Shown: positions 43,412 through 51,452 of the stretch, piece after piece
How positions within the stretch are numbered: the first letter of the stretch is position 1
Layout of the letters: the number at the start of each line of letters is the position of its first letter
DNA from: Microbacterium sp. SZ1
Lineage (GTDB): Bacteria; Actinomycetota; Actinomycetes; Actinomycetales; Microbacteriaceae
Direction of reading: 5' to 3'
NCBI RefSeq assembly: GCF_002362255.1
Contig: NZ_LPVV01000038.1
Span: 62,001 to 126,000, forward strand
DNA length: 64,000 nt
Position numbers and translations under genes: made by a program
Notes under the pieces: model-generated
What the model was told of the DNA's origin: nothing
Seen by the model: only the letters and a program-made list of their open reading frames with translations
Databases searched by the model: none

Positions 43412-44491
43412 TCACTCGATGAGTTCATCCTCGTCCTCGCGCGAAATCGTGATCTCCTCCGCCGCCTCGAGCTCGCGGATCACCCGGACGATCTCGGCCC
43501 GTGCCTCGTCGACCTGGCGCATGCGCACCGGCCCGAGCACCCGGGTCTCCTCGGCGAGGTTCTCCTTGTTGCGCTCGGTCATGTTGGTGCTGACCTTCTC
43601 GACGATCGGCTCCTCAGCACCCTTGAGTGCGAGCGCCAGGACCCGGAGGTCGAGTCCGCGGAGCACACGCTGGGCATCGCGATCTTCGAGCCGGGCGATG
43701 TCGGCGAACGTCACCATGCGACTGCGGATGTCCTCGGCGAGGGCGAGGTCCCGCCCCTCCAGGCTCGCCAGCAGCGACTTCTCCAGCGCCTGGTCGGAGC
43801 GGTTGATGATCTCGACGAGCGGCTGCACCCCGCCGATCGACTCGTGATTGTCGCGCATCGCGAAGACACCCGTGCGCGACCGCAGCGAGTCGGCGACGAT
43901 CGAGATCGCCTCCTGCGTCGCCGTGCCCATCGTCGCGATGGCCTGCGCCACATCCGTGCGGAGCGGATCCTGCAGCGCCGCGAGCACCGCCGCGGCGCGG
44001 TCGGCCTTGAGGTTGGCGAGCACCACGGCGACGGTCGTCGGCAGCTCGCCCTCGAGCACGGTCGCGAGCTGTGCGGGGTCGGCCGCGTTGAGGAAGTCGA
44101 ACGACACGGTGCCCTGCGACATGACGCGGCCGACCATGCCGACGGCCTTCTCGCGTCCGAACGCTGTCTCCAGCAGCCCCGTGGCGAGCTCTTGACCGCC
44201 TCGGGACGGCACCGACCCGCCGTTCGCGATCCGGCGGAAGTCGCCGAGCGCGCGAGCCGTCGCCGCCACGTCGACTCCGCCGAGCTGGGTCAGCTCGGCG
44301 GCCAGCATCTCGGATCGCTCCTCGCCGAGGTGGCGCAGCACCTCCGCGCTCGCCGCGCGGTCCATGTTCATGAGCACGATCGCGGCCTTCCGCAGACCCG
44401 ACATCTCGGGAACGGACGCGGTCGCGGTCTGGGCCGTCGACATCTCGACCGTGTCGGCCTGGGCGTCGAGCATCTCCGTCAGCAGCGTCAT
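43412..44491 (-). CDS. fliG: Flagellar motor switch protein FliG
   Basis: 359 residues. The N-terminal domain (GLRKAAIVLMNMDRAASAEVLRHLGEE) binds FliF; the C-terminal part (RDLALAEDIRSRMVTFADIARLEDRDAQRVLRGLD) has the torque-helix charges. The middle-domain motif EHPQ that contacts FliM reads ELPT (GELPTTVAVVLANL). A C-terminal acidic tail of about 15 residues is extra. The start overlaps the fliF stop by 4 bp. Confidence 0.93.
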   Translation of the reverse strand: MTLLTEMLDAQADTVEMSTAQTATASVPEMSGLRKAAIVLMNMDRAASAEVLRHLGEERSEMLAAELTQLGGVDVAATARALGDFRRIANGGSVPSRGGQELATGLLETAFGREKAVGMVGRVMSQGTVSFDFLNAADPAQLATVLEGELPTTVAVVLANLKADRAAAVLAALQDPLRTDVAQAIATMGTATQEAISIVADSLRSRTGVFAMRDNHESIGGVQPLVEIINRSDQALEKSLLASLEGRDLALAEDIRSRMVTFADIARLEDRDAQRVLRGLDLRVLALALKGAEEPIVEKVSTNMTERNKENLAEETRVLGPVRMRQVDEARAEIVRVIRELEAAEEITISREDEDELIE

Positions 44492-46131
44492 ACCTTCGCC
44501 TCGTCCATCAGGTCGGCCAGTGCACCGGCGATCGACTCCGGTTCACGGCGGGCGAGGTCGTCGATCTCGCGTCGGCGGCGCTCGACGAGGACCTTGTCGG
44601 GCTCGGGCTCCTCGTCGAGGTCGACCGCGGCCGACGGCAGCAGCTTCGTCGGAGCTGGCAGCGGGATGGCATCCGGATCCTTGAGGTCCCGCAGCGACCG
44701 CAGCTTCTGCTCCTCGTCCTCCGTCACGGTGGCGAAGTACTCGATCGGACCGTCGTCGGTGTACATCACCCGGCGCTTCATCCTGCGGCGCACCGCGAGG
44801 AAGACGACGAGGATGATGACGGCGAGCAGGATCGCTCCTCCGATGATCGCCGACCGCAGCAGCTCCTGCTGGAACTCCGCCGCGCGCTCCTCCTCCGCCG
44901 CGGCGAGAGCGGTCTGCGCAGCGGTGGCTCCCGAGGTCGCGAAATCGACGAACTCGACCGCGATCTCGTCGCCGCGTTCGACGTCGATGCCCGCAGCCGA
45001 GGCGACGAGGGACTCGATCTGCGCGGCGCTCACGCCGGTGACCTCGCCGCGGTTGACCGCGATGCTCACGGTCTGCCTGGTGACCTCGCCCGCCGGGGTG
45101 ATCGTCTTCTCCGTGGACTTGTTGACCGCGTTGCTGCGGGAGGTTTCCTCGAACTCGTACTCGCCGTCGCCGTTCGCGTTGTTCGGCACCGCGATGTTGT
45201 CGGGTCCGAGCACTCCGGTGTTCCCGCCCGGACCGCCGCCGGTGTACGTCTCGGTCTTGGTCTGCTCCGAAGGGCTGAGGTCGCCGTCGGGTGCGGAGTA
45301 CGTCTCGTCCATCCGCTCGGAGGTCGAGTTCGCCACATCGGCCGACACGGTCACCGTGGCATTGCCCGCTCCGACGATGGTCTCGAGCATCTTGCTCACC
45401 GACGCCGCGACCTTCGCCTCGTGCTCGGTCGCCTGCTTCGACGAGTTGCCCGTGAGGCCCGCGCCCACCGCCGACAGCACGCGGCCGTTCTGGTCGGTGA
45501 CAGCGACGTCCTCCGGCGTCATGCCGGGCACCGAGGCGCTCGTCAAGTGCACGATCGCCTCGATCTTCTCGTCGCTGAGGGTCGAGCCGTTGCGCGTCTG
45601 CACGAACACCGATGCGGTCGGGTTCTGCTTCTCCGAGACGAACACGCTCTCCTCGGGGATCGCGAGCTGCACGGATGCCATCGAGATGCCGTCCATCGCG
45701 CCGATCGTGCCGGCCAGCTCGCCCTCGATCGCGCGCTTGTACGTCACCGACTGCTGGAACTCGCTCGCCGTGACGCCCATCTTGTCGAGCAGGGTGTACC
45801 CCTCGCTCGTGTCACCGGGAAGACCGGCGGATGCCGCCGCCAGCCGCTGCGGATACACCTGGTCGTCCGGCACGAGGATGGTCGATCCGCCCTCTGCGAG
45901 CTCGTAGTTCACCCCGGCGGACTTGAGCTGCTCGACGACGGCCGAGGCGTCGCCCGCGCTCAGGCCGGTGAACAGCGGACTCATCTGCGGCCGGGTGAGC
46001 CAGGCGCCGAGGGCGATGGCTCCCATCACGAGCAGCGCGACGCCGATGACGGCGATCGTGCGCTGAGCGACGGAGAAGCCGGAGACGACCTGCTTCGCGC
46101 GGTCGTAGTACGTGGTCAGCACCTTCGGCAT
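44488..46131 (-). CDS. fliF: Flagellar M-ring protein FliF
   Basis: 547 residues with two membrane helices (about 23-45 and 440-462), the repeated ring-building domains (MSPLFTGLSAGDASAVVEQLKSAGVNYEL and KVAASVSKMLETIVGAGNATVTVSADVANS) and a cytoplasmic C-terminus that ends in an alanine-rich helix (ESIAGALADLMDEAKV) for FliG binding. Full length for FliF. Confidence 0.96.
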   Translation of the reverse strand: MPKVLTTYYDRAKQVVSGFSVAQRTIAVIGVALLVMGAIALGAWLTRPQMSPLFTGLSAGDASAVVEQLKSAGVNYELAEGGSTILVPDDQVYPQRLAAASAGLPGDTSEGYTLLDKMGVTASEFQQSVTYKRAIEGELAGTIGAMDGISMASVQLAIPEESVFVSEKQNPTASVFVQTRNGSTLSDEKIEAIVHLTSASVPGMTPEDVAVTDQNGRVLSAVGAGLTGNSSKQATEHEAKVAASVSKMLETIVGAGNATVTVSADVANSTSERMDETYSAPDGDLSPSEQTKTETYTGGGPGGNTGVLGPDNIAVPNNANGDGEYEFEETSRSNAVNKSTEKTITPAGEVTRQTVSIAVNRGEVTGVSAAQIESLVASAAGIDVERGDEIAVEFVDFATSGATAAQTALAAAEEERAAEFQQELLRSAIIGGAILLAVIILVVFLAVRRRMKRRVMYTDDGPIEYFATVTEDEEQKLRSLRDLKDPDAIPLPAPTKLLPSAAVDLDEEPEPDKVLVERRRREIDDLARREPESIAGALADLMDEAKV

Positions 46132-46132
46132 G

Positions 46133-46453
46133 TCAGGCCTGCATCCTCATGATGTCGTTGAACGCGGCGACGCTGCGGTCGCGCACCGCGACGACGAGGT
46201 CGAGCGTGACCGACGCCCGCGCCGAGGCGATCATCGCCTGATGGATGTCCTGGAGGTCGCCCGTCACAGCCTGCACGGCGAGCTCGTTCGACGTCGACTG
46301 CAGCTGCTGCAGGTTCTCGACGGCTCCGGTGAGCGAGGTCGCGAAGGCACCGGCCGAGGCTGATCCGGCCGCCTCGGGCGCGGTCGGCTCGAAGCTCAGC
46401 GCTCCGAGGGGGCTCACGCCGGCGGAGGGGATGGGGGCGATGGGAGTGCTCAT
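46133..46453 (-). CDS. fliE: Flagellar hook-basal body protein FliE
   Basis: 106 residues: ATSLTGAVENLQQLQSTSNELAVQAVTGDLQDIHQAMIASARASVTLDLVVAVRDRSVAAFNDIMRMQ is the FliE pattern. Connects the MS ring with the rod. Start ATG overlaps the flgC stop by one base (TGATG); the longer open frame is rejected. Confidence 0.93.
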   Translation of the reverse strand: MSTPIAPIPSAGVSPLGALSFEPTAPEAAGSASAGAFATSLTGAVENLQQLQSTSNELAVQAVTGDLQDIHQAMIASARASVTLDLVVAVRDRSVAAFNDIMRMQA

Positions 46454-46845
46454 CAGCTGCGTCCGATCTGCAGTGCGGCCTCGTACGTCGACTTGGCGCG
46501 ATCGACGACCGCGGCGTTCGCCTCGTATCCGCGCTGGGCGATGATGAGCATGCTCATCTGGTCGCCGAGGTCGACGTTCGGGTACTGCACGTAGCCGTCC
46601 TCGTTGGCATAGGGGTGCTCGGGGTCGTAGACGAGCTTCGGCGTGGCCTCCGACTCGACGACTCCGGCGACGTAGACGCCCGGGCTCTCGGTGCCCGCCT
46701 GCACGGTCACGAGACGCTCCCGGAACGCCTCCTGGCCCGGAGGCGTGGCGGTGTTCACGTTGGCGATGTTGTCGCTGACCGCGTCGAGCCACTTGCGGTG
46801 CGCGGTCAGACCCGTGCCGGCGATGCCGATCGCGTCGAAGGTCAT
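46453..46845 (-). CDS. flgC: Flagellar proximal rod protein FlgC
   Basis: 130 residues: GTGLTAHRKWLDAVSDNIANVNT opening and the conserved YVQYPNVDLGDQMSMLIIAQRGYEANAAVVDRAKSTY end. Overlaps flgB by 4 bp. Confidence 0.94.
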   Translation of the reverse strand: MTFDAIGIAGTGLTAHRKWLDAVSDNIANVNTATPPGQEAFRERLVTVQAGTESPGVYVAGVVESEATPKLVYDPEHPYANEDGYVQYPNVDLGDQMSMLIIAQRGYEANAAVVDRAKSTYEAALQIGRS

Positions 46846-47189
46846 GCCGACGCCTGCCCGATGGCCTTCGAGATCGACGCGGCCTGACCGCCGATCGCCT
46901 GGCTGGCGAACTGGAATCGCAGCACCGTGTCGATGTTCGACAGCGTCTCGGTGTCGAGGTTCACGTTGTTGCCGTTGAGCCGGGTCGGCTCGAGCGAGCG
47001 CTGCACGGTCGGCGAGACGGTGCCGCTGCCGCTCTCGACGGCGGCACGCAGCTCGTCCTCGAAGCGGACGCGCTTGGCGTGGTAGTCGGGGGTGTTGACG
47101 TTCGCGATGTTCTCGGCGATCGAGCGCTGTCGCAGCGCCAGCCCGTCGAGCGCGCTGATGAGCGCGGAGGAGGTGACGGATTCGAGCAC
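46842..47189 (-). CDS. flgB: Flagellar proximal rod protein FlgB
   Basis: 115 residues from GTG at 47189 (GGAG 8 nt upstream): LISALDGLALRQRSIAENIANVNTPDYHAKRVRFEDEL, the FlgB pattern. First gene of flgB-flgC-fliE-fliF-fliG, with promoter and leader hairpin directly upstream. Confidence 0.93.
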   Translation of the reverse strand: MLESVTSSALISALDGLALRQRSIAENIANVNTPDYHAKRVRFEDELRAAVESGSGTVSPTVQRSLEPTRLNGNNVNLDTETLSNIDTVLRFQFASQAIGGQAASISKAIGQASA

Positions 47190-47235
47190 AGTGGTACTCC
47201 GGACGTTCGTGGGGAGAAGCCGATCCCTGGCCAAT

Positions 47236-47258
47236 CGTCGAGCTATCCGTGCTCGACG
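47236..47258 (-). promoter_or_regulatory. CsrA-type leader hairpin before flgB
   Basis: 8-bp perfect stem CGTCGAGC/GCTCGACG with loop ACGGATA, directly after the -10 element. Same inner stem and loop as before fliP. The ACGGA in the loop is the CsrA core; the hairpin lies at the 5' end of the mRNA, about 47 nt from the start codon. Confidence 0.62.
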
Positions 47259-47261
47259 CCC

Positions 47262-47291
47262 ACTATCGCGACAGACGGCCCCGGCCGTAAC
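47262..47291 (-). promoter_or_regulatory. Flagellar promoter of flgB-flgC-fliE-fliF-fliG
   Basis: Minus-strand GTTAC (47291-47287), 17 nt, GCGATAGT (47269-47262), between fliT and flgB. Confidence 0.75.
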
Positions 47292-47295
47292 CCGG

Positions 47296-47574
47296 TCAGC
47301 CCTGCACGTCGAGGTATGCCGGCGCGTCGGTCGACACGGTCGGCACGCGCCGCAGCGCGGCGAGCTCCCGCGCCACGTTCGCGCGGGAGACGGCGAGGCC
47401 GTCGATCATGAGCTTCTGCCTCGCGAGCACGGCCTCCGCGCGTTCGCGCAGCTCCTCCGGCACCGGCCCCGCCGGGGCGTCGAACGCATCGTCGTCGAGT
47501 TCGCCGTCGGCGGCGTCGAGCGCCCGCTCGAACCGATCGAGAACCGCGAGCCACGCACGGAGGTTGTCGGTCAC
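47296..47574 (-). CDS. fliT: FliT-like flagellar protein
   Basis: 92 residues, helical, from GTG at 47574, 5 nt after fliS: VTDNLRAWLAVLDRFERALD, then PVPEELRERAEAVLARQKLMIDGL. Sequence similarity to FliT chaperones is weak; the position right after fliD-fliS is the main evidence. Probably a chaperone for FliD. Confidence 0.62.
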   Translation of the reverse strand: MTDNLRAWLAVLDRFERALDAADGELDDDAFDAPAGPVPEELRERAEAVLARQKLMIDGLAVSRANVARELAALRRVPTVSTDAPAYLDVQG

Positions 47575-47579
47575 GGCGA

Positions 47580-47993
47580 TCAGGCCAGCGCGGAGGCGCC
47601 CAGGGTGGGGGCCGATGTCAGCTGGTCGGCGGCCTGTCGCCACGCGTCGCGCAGGGGCGCGACGATCTCGCGGCATTCGGCCGTGGCCTCGGCGTCGTGC
47701 GACAGGTTGGCCGCGATCAGCCGCCCGGTCAGGTACGTGTACACGGACCGGAGCTGCTCGGATCCGTCCCATGCGTCGGTGAGGGTCTCGCTGAGCTCGG
47801 AGACGATCCACTGCGCGTGCGTGAGGTGGGTGCCCGCGGCGACCCAGTCCTGCGTGGCCTGAGACGCGGCGGCGCGGTCGATGTCGACGAGCAGGCGGTC
47901 GTACAGCAGGATGAGCAGTCGTTCGGGAGACGCGGAGGCGACCTGCTGCTCGAGGTACTGCTGCTTCGCGCGTTCGAGGTTCGTGATGGGCAT
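47580..47993 (-). CDS. fliS: Flagellin export chaperone FliS
   Basis: 137 residues: LERAKQQYLEQQVASASPERLLILLYDRLLVDIDRA is the FliS signature. Binds the C-terminus of flagellin. Start at 47993, 35 nt after fliD. Confidence 0.94.
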   Translation of the reverse strand: MPITNLERAKQQYLEQQVASASPERLLILLYDRLLVDIDRAAASQATQDWVAAGTHLTHAQWIVSELSETLTDAWDGSEQLRSVYTYLTGRLIAANLSHDAEATAECREIVAPLRDAWRQAADQLTSAPTLGASALA

Positions 47994-48028
47994 CGTGAGG
48001 ATCTCCAGGGGTGCGGAAAGTCGGCCGG

Positions 48029-49393
48029 TCAGGAGGAGGACGTGGGGACGAGTCCGGCGAGCTGCGACTCGAGCCACGACGACTGCGACTGCATCTTCGA
48101 CAGCTGCACCTCGAGCTGCGCGTACGTCCGCTCGAGGGTGGCACGACGCTGTTCCAGCCGGATGTCCCACCGCTCGACCTGCGTCTTGAGCGTCTTGACC
48201 TCGGTCTCCTGCCCGGTGATGCGCTGGGTGAGCAGGCCGTCGTACTTGTCGGAGTACTGGTCGGTGACACCCTCCAGGCGAGCGCCGACGGCGGAGAAGA
48301 CCTTCTGCGTCGCCTGCGGGTCTTCGGACAACGCCTTCGCGAACTTCTCGGCGTCGAAGGCGAGCACTCCCTTGTCGTCGATCGAGATGCCGATCGTCGA
48401 GGGCGATACGCCGTCGACGGGGTGCTGCACAGCGTTCGCGAGGGCGGTGCGCAGGGTCCGCACGGTGCTGTCGCCGGTGAACACGCCGAGCGTCGTCGTC
48501 TCCCCCACCTTGCCGACGGTCGCCTTCGATCCGTTGTCGATGCGCGTGATGAGTGCCGCCACCTCTTTGATGAAGGCGGATGCCGTCGCCGACTGCGCCT
48601 TCGCGTCGAGGGCGACGGAGACGGTGACGGGATCCGGGCTGACCTTCGACACCGTGACGGAGATGTCCTCGCCCACGGTGATCGTGTTGCTCGCGCTGGT
48701 GAGGGTCTGCTCGGCGCTCGTTCCGGCGAAGAGCCGGATGCGGGCGTCGCTGCCCTGACTGATGACCGCGGCGCCGGACTGGGTCGAGAGGTCGGTCGAC
48801 GTACCGGCATCCACAGAGGCTTCCGTTCCTCGGTGCAGCGCGAAACGGGCGGACTCCCCCGTCTCGGTGGAGGTGAGCTGGATGCGCGAGAGCGGCTTGC
48901 CGTCGGCATCCGCTCCGGCGGGGACCACGGTCGCCGACACCCCGGCGTTCGCGGCGTTGATGGCCTTGGCGAGCTCCTGCGGTCCGGTTCCGGTCGGCGC
49001 GATCTCGGTCTTCTCGCCGTCTGCCGCGACGAGCGTGAAGGTGCCGCCCCACGCGGTCGCGCCTCCCGCCGCGGTGACGATCGAGTGCGGTGCGGCCACG
49101 GCATCCACGACCACGCCGGTGGAGAACGCGCTGGCCTTCGGGCCGGCCGTCACCGTGACGCCCTCGCCCGACGACGTCGCCGTGAAGGCGGCGAGCGAGC
49201 TGGGGGACGCCGCGGTCCTCGCCTTCGCCATGAGGTCTTGTAGCGACTTGTTCAGCGACTGGAGGTTGGTGATGATCGCGTTGCGGTCGGTGATCTTCGC
49301 GGTGATCTGCGTCTTCGGGATGGCCGACACCTGCATCAGGGCGTCGATGAGCTCGCCGGTCTTGAGACCGGAGATGAGTCCGTCCAGCTTCAT
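48029..49393 (-). CDS. fliD: Flagellar cap protein FliD
   Basis: 454 residues. N-terminal LDGLISGLKTGELIDALMQVSAIPKTQIT and a C-terminal coiled coil (QETEVKTLKTQVERWDIRLEQRRATLERTYAQLEVQLSKMQSQSSWLESQL), both typical of FliD. Caps the filament and guides flagellin assembly. Hairpin at 49432-49465 separates it from fliC. Confidence 0.94.
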   Translation of the reverse strand: MKLDGLISGLKTGELIDALMQVSAIPKTQITAKITDRNAIITNLQSLNKSLQDLMAKARTAASPSSLAAFTATSSGEGVTVTAGPKASAFSTGVVVDAVAAPHSIVTAAGGATAWGGTFTLVAADGEKTEIAPTGTGPQELAKAINAANAGVSATVVPAGADADGKPLSRIQLTSTETGESARFALHRGTEASVDAGTSTDLSTQSGAAVISQGSDARIRLFAGTSAEQTLTSASNTITVGEDISVTVSKVSPDPVTVSVALDAKAQSATASAFIKEVAALITRIDNGSKATVGKVGETTTLGVFTGDSTVRTLRTALANAVQHPVDGVSPSTIGISIDDKGVLAFDAEKFAKALSEDPQATQKVFSAVGARLEGVTDQYSDKYDGLLTQRITGQETEVKTLKTQVERWDIRLEQRRATLERTYAQLEVQLSKMQSQSSWLESQLAGLVPTSSS

Positions 49394-49431
49394 CGTGGTT
49401 CGCCTTTCGAGTGCGGAGCGGGGCCGAGAAG

Positions 49432-49465
49432 GGCGCCCGAGCGGAGGGAAGTCCGCCCGAGCGCC
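49432..49465 (-). terminator. Hairpin between fliC and fliD
   Basis: 14-nt arms (GGCGC..GAGCGGA at 49432-49445 and its near complement at 49452-49465) with two G-T pairs. Without a long U tract on the minus strand; probably reduces read-through from the abundant fliC transcript. Confidence 0.55.
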
Positions 49466-49535
49466 CCGTGCTCGATCAGAGCGTGCTCGGTGAAGAGCGC
49501 GCTGTGATCAGTGCGTGCGCCAGGAGCGCAGCGGC

Positions 49536-50360
49536 TCAGCGGAGCAGCTGCAGGACGCCCTGGCCCGACTGGTTCGCCTGCGCGAGCATGGCGGTGCCGG
49601 CCTGCTGCAGAATGTTGGCAGCGGTGTACTTGACCATCTCCGCAGCCATGTCGGTGTCGGCGATGCGGCTCTTCGCAGCGGCGAGGTTCTCGGCCGAGAC
49701 CTGCAGCGAGTTGATCGTCGACTCGAAGCGGTTCTGCACCGCACCGAAGCCGGCGCGAGCGGTCGAGACGTTGGTGATCTCGGTGTCGATCGCCGCGATC
49801 GTGGTGAGCGAGTTCGCGGCCGAGTCGACGTTCAGCGCCTTGACCGCTGCACCCAGACCCGAGAAGTCGGTCAGGGTGACGGCGATCTGGTCCTCGGCGG
49901 CGGTCGAGCCCGCGCCGACCTGGAACGTCAGGGTGTCGTCGCTGTTGAGCAGCTTGATGCCGTTGAAGTTCGTGCTGGCGGCCACGCGGGTGAGCTCGTC
50001 GCCCAGGGCGTCGATCTCGGTCTTGATGGCCGTGCGGGAGTCGGCGTTGTTCGAGTCGCTACCGGCCTGCACCGCGAGGTCGCGGACGCGCTGCAGGATG
50101 GAGTGGACCTCGGTCAGGGCGCCTTCCGCGGTCTGGATGACCGAGATGCCGTCCTGGGCGTTGCGGGCCGCGACATTCAGGCCGTTGACCTGCGAGCGCA
50201 GGCCCTCGGAGATGGCGAGACCGGCGGCGTCGTCAGCAGCACGGTTGATGCGCAGACCGCTCGAGAGCTTCTCGAGCGACTTCGACACGTCGTTCTGGTT
50301 GACCGACAGGTTGCGGTACGCGTTGAGTGCACCGACGTTGGTTGCGATCTGAAGACCCAT
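49536..50360 (-). CDS. fliC: Flagellin
   Basis: 274 residues, a short flagellin with almost no D2/D3. N-terminal QIATNVGALNAYRNLSVNQNDVSKSLEKLSSGLRINRAADDAAGLAISEGLRSQ and C-terminal NRFESTINSLQVSAENLAAAKSRIADTDMAAEMVKYTAANILQQAGTAMLAQANQ are fully canonical. ATG at 50360 has ACGGAGGA upstream. A strong flagellar promoter and a GGA-bearing hairpin precede it. Confidence 0.97.
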   Translation of the reverse strand: MGLQIATNVGALNAYRNLSVNQNDVSKSLEKLSSGLRINRAADDAAGLAISEGLRSQVNGLNVAARNAQDGISVIQTAEGALTEVHSILQRVRDLAVQAGSDSNNADSRTAIKTEIDALGDELTRVAASTNFNGIKLLNSDDTLTFQVGAGSTAAEDQIAVTLTDFSGLGAAVKALNVDSAANSLTTIAAIDTEITNVSTARAGFGAVQNRFESTINSLQVSAENLAAAKSRIADTDMAAEMVKYTAANILQQAGTAMLAQANQSGQGVLQLLR

Positions 50361-50388
50361 GGTGTTCCTCCGTGGTTGTGGGGTCGGA

Positions 50389-50412
50389 TGCAGGTCCGTC
50401 CGTGGCCCTGCA
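50389..50412 (-). promoter_or_regulatory. fliC leader hairpin with two GGA motifs
   Basis: Stem TGCAGG/CCTGCA closing a 12-nt loop that contains ACGGACGGA. A third GGA lies in the Shine-Dalgarno ACGGAGGA at 50365-50372. Two CsrA sites, one in the ribosome-binding site, is the layout of the Bacillus hag leader. Confidence 0.65.
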
Positions 50413-50418
50413 CAGTCC

Positions 50419-50447
50419 ACATTCGCGACATGCCCGTGCCGCGTAAC
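50419..50447 (-). promoter_or_regulatory. Flagellar promoter of fliC
   Basis: Minus-strand GTTAC (50447-50443), 16 nt, GCGAATGT (50426-50419). The -10 differs at two positions from the GCGATAGT of the other five. Confidence 0.7.
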
Positions 50448-50477
50448 CGCGGCGGAGGGGGAATTTCCGGATGCCGG

Positions 50478-51329
50478 TCAGACGGCGGTCGCGAGGGCCC
50501 TGTCGGGCGCCGCGGGGCGGGCCGCGCCGAACAGAGACTCGAAGAACTCGGCCTTGGCCTTGGTCGAGCGGTCTCCGGTCGACCCGTCCTCCCACGCCTG
50601 CATGGCCTCGCGCATCAGAGCGAGGCCGCGAGTGCGGAGCTTGGAGACGTAGGCGTGGCTGACCGCCAGTTCCTCTGCGATGTCCTTCACCATGCGGTCG
50701 TCGAGGTAGATCCCTCGGATGACCTGCTGCATCGCCGCCGGCAGTGCATCGACGCAGCGGGTGATCATGGTGCGCATCTCGGTCTGCTCCGCGGCGTGCT
50801 CGGGCAGGATGACGCTGTCGGTGAGGTCGGCGGCCTGCCGCCCCGATTCCGCGTCGAAGTGCTCCTCGAAGCTGGTCGCTCCGCGCACCATGTCGTCGAG
50901 CTGCATCATCTCGACGACGACATCGGGGTCGAGCCCCGACTCCTTCGCGAGCTGGGCGACGCCGGCAGGCCGGCCGGTGCGCGCGAGCACGGCCTCGGCA
51001 GCCAGACGGAGGCGGTCGATCTTGTCGCGCCCGCGTTCCCCCGCCGGGTCTGCTCGTCGCATCTCGGAGAGCATCGCCCAGTTGATCTGACTGCTGGCGA
51101 ACGCTCCGAACGGGATGCCGCGCTCGGGGTCGTACGACATCGCCGCCCGCGCGAGACCGAAGCGCGCGGCCGAGAGCAGGTCGTCGAGATCGACGTGCGC
51201 GGCCGACCTCGCCTTCTCCACGGCGAGGAACGTCGCCAGAGGCATGTTCTCCCTGGCGAGTTGCTCGGGAGTCGGATGCGTCTGAGGGGAGGAAGCGGAA
51301 TCAGCAGAAGAAGCGGATTGGCTCAGCAA
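50478..51329 (-). CDS. FliA-like sigma-70 family factor, second copy
   Basis: 283 residues from TTG at 51329 (GGAG 5 nt upstream); ATG at residue 29 is possible. Region 2 DLDDLLSAARFGLARAAMSYDPERGIPFGAFASSQINWAMLSEMRRA, region 3 RPAGVAQLAKESGLDPDVVVEMM and region 4 DRMVKDIAEELAVSHAYVSKLRTRG. It resembles the factor at 21254 but with more acidic region 3. It opens the flagellar cluster upstream of fliC, so one sigma gene stands at each end. Confidence 0.85.
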   Translation of the reverse strand: MLSQSASSADSASSPQTHPTPEQLARENMPLATFLAVEKARSAAHVDLDDLLSAARFGLARAAMSYDPERGIPFGAFASSQINWAMLSEMRRADPAGERGRDKIDRLRLAAEAVLARTGRPAGVAQLAKESGLDPDVVVEMMQLDDMVRGATSFEEHFDAESGRQAADLTDSVILPEHAAEQTEMRTMITRCVDALPAAMQQVIRGIYLDDRMVKDIAEELAVSHAYVSKLRTRGLALMREAMQAWEDGSTGDRSTKAKAEFFESLFGAARPAAPDRALATAV

Positions 51330-51452
51330 TGTGACTCCATGGCTCTATCAACTGGTTTATCAGTGAAATTAGCATGAAGCGCACGTCTCCAAGGAAAAAG
51401 TTTGCACGCCAGACATTCCCGCTCAGGGAGCGGGATCATGCGCTCGTGGCGG
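51330..51452. other. Intergenic region upstream of the second sigma gene
   Basis: AT-rich for this genome at 51350-51410. A TTGGAG and TAATTT pair with 15-nt spacing on the minus strand is a weak promoter candidate. No GTTAC/GCGATAGT site, so the sigma gene is probably not autoregulated through it. Confidence 0.35.

Noticed and set aside
42407..45907. 1166-residue plus-strand open frame
   Set aside because: Antisense to fliH, fliG and fliF, whose products are all well supported; the frame is a result of high GC.
47296..49104. 602-residue minus-strand frame
   Set aside because: Out-of-frame shadow of fliD and fliS; only its last 92 residues are real (fliT-like).
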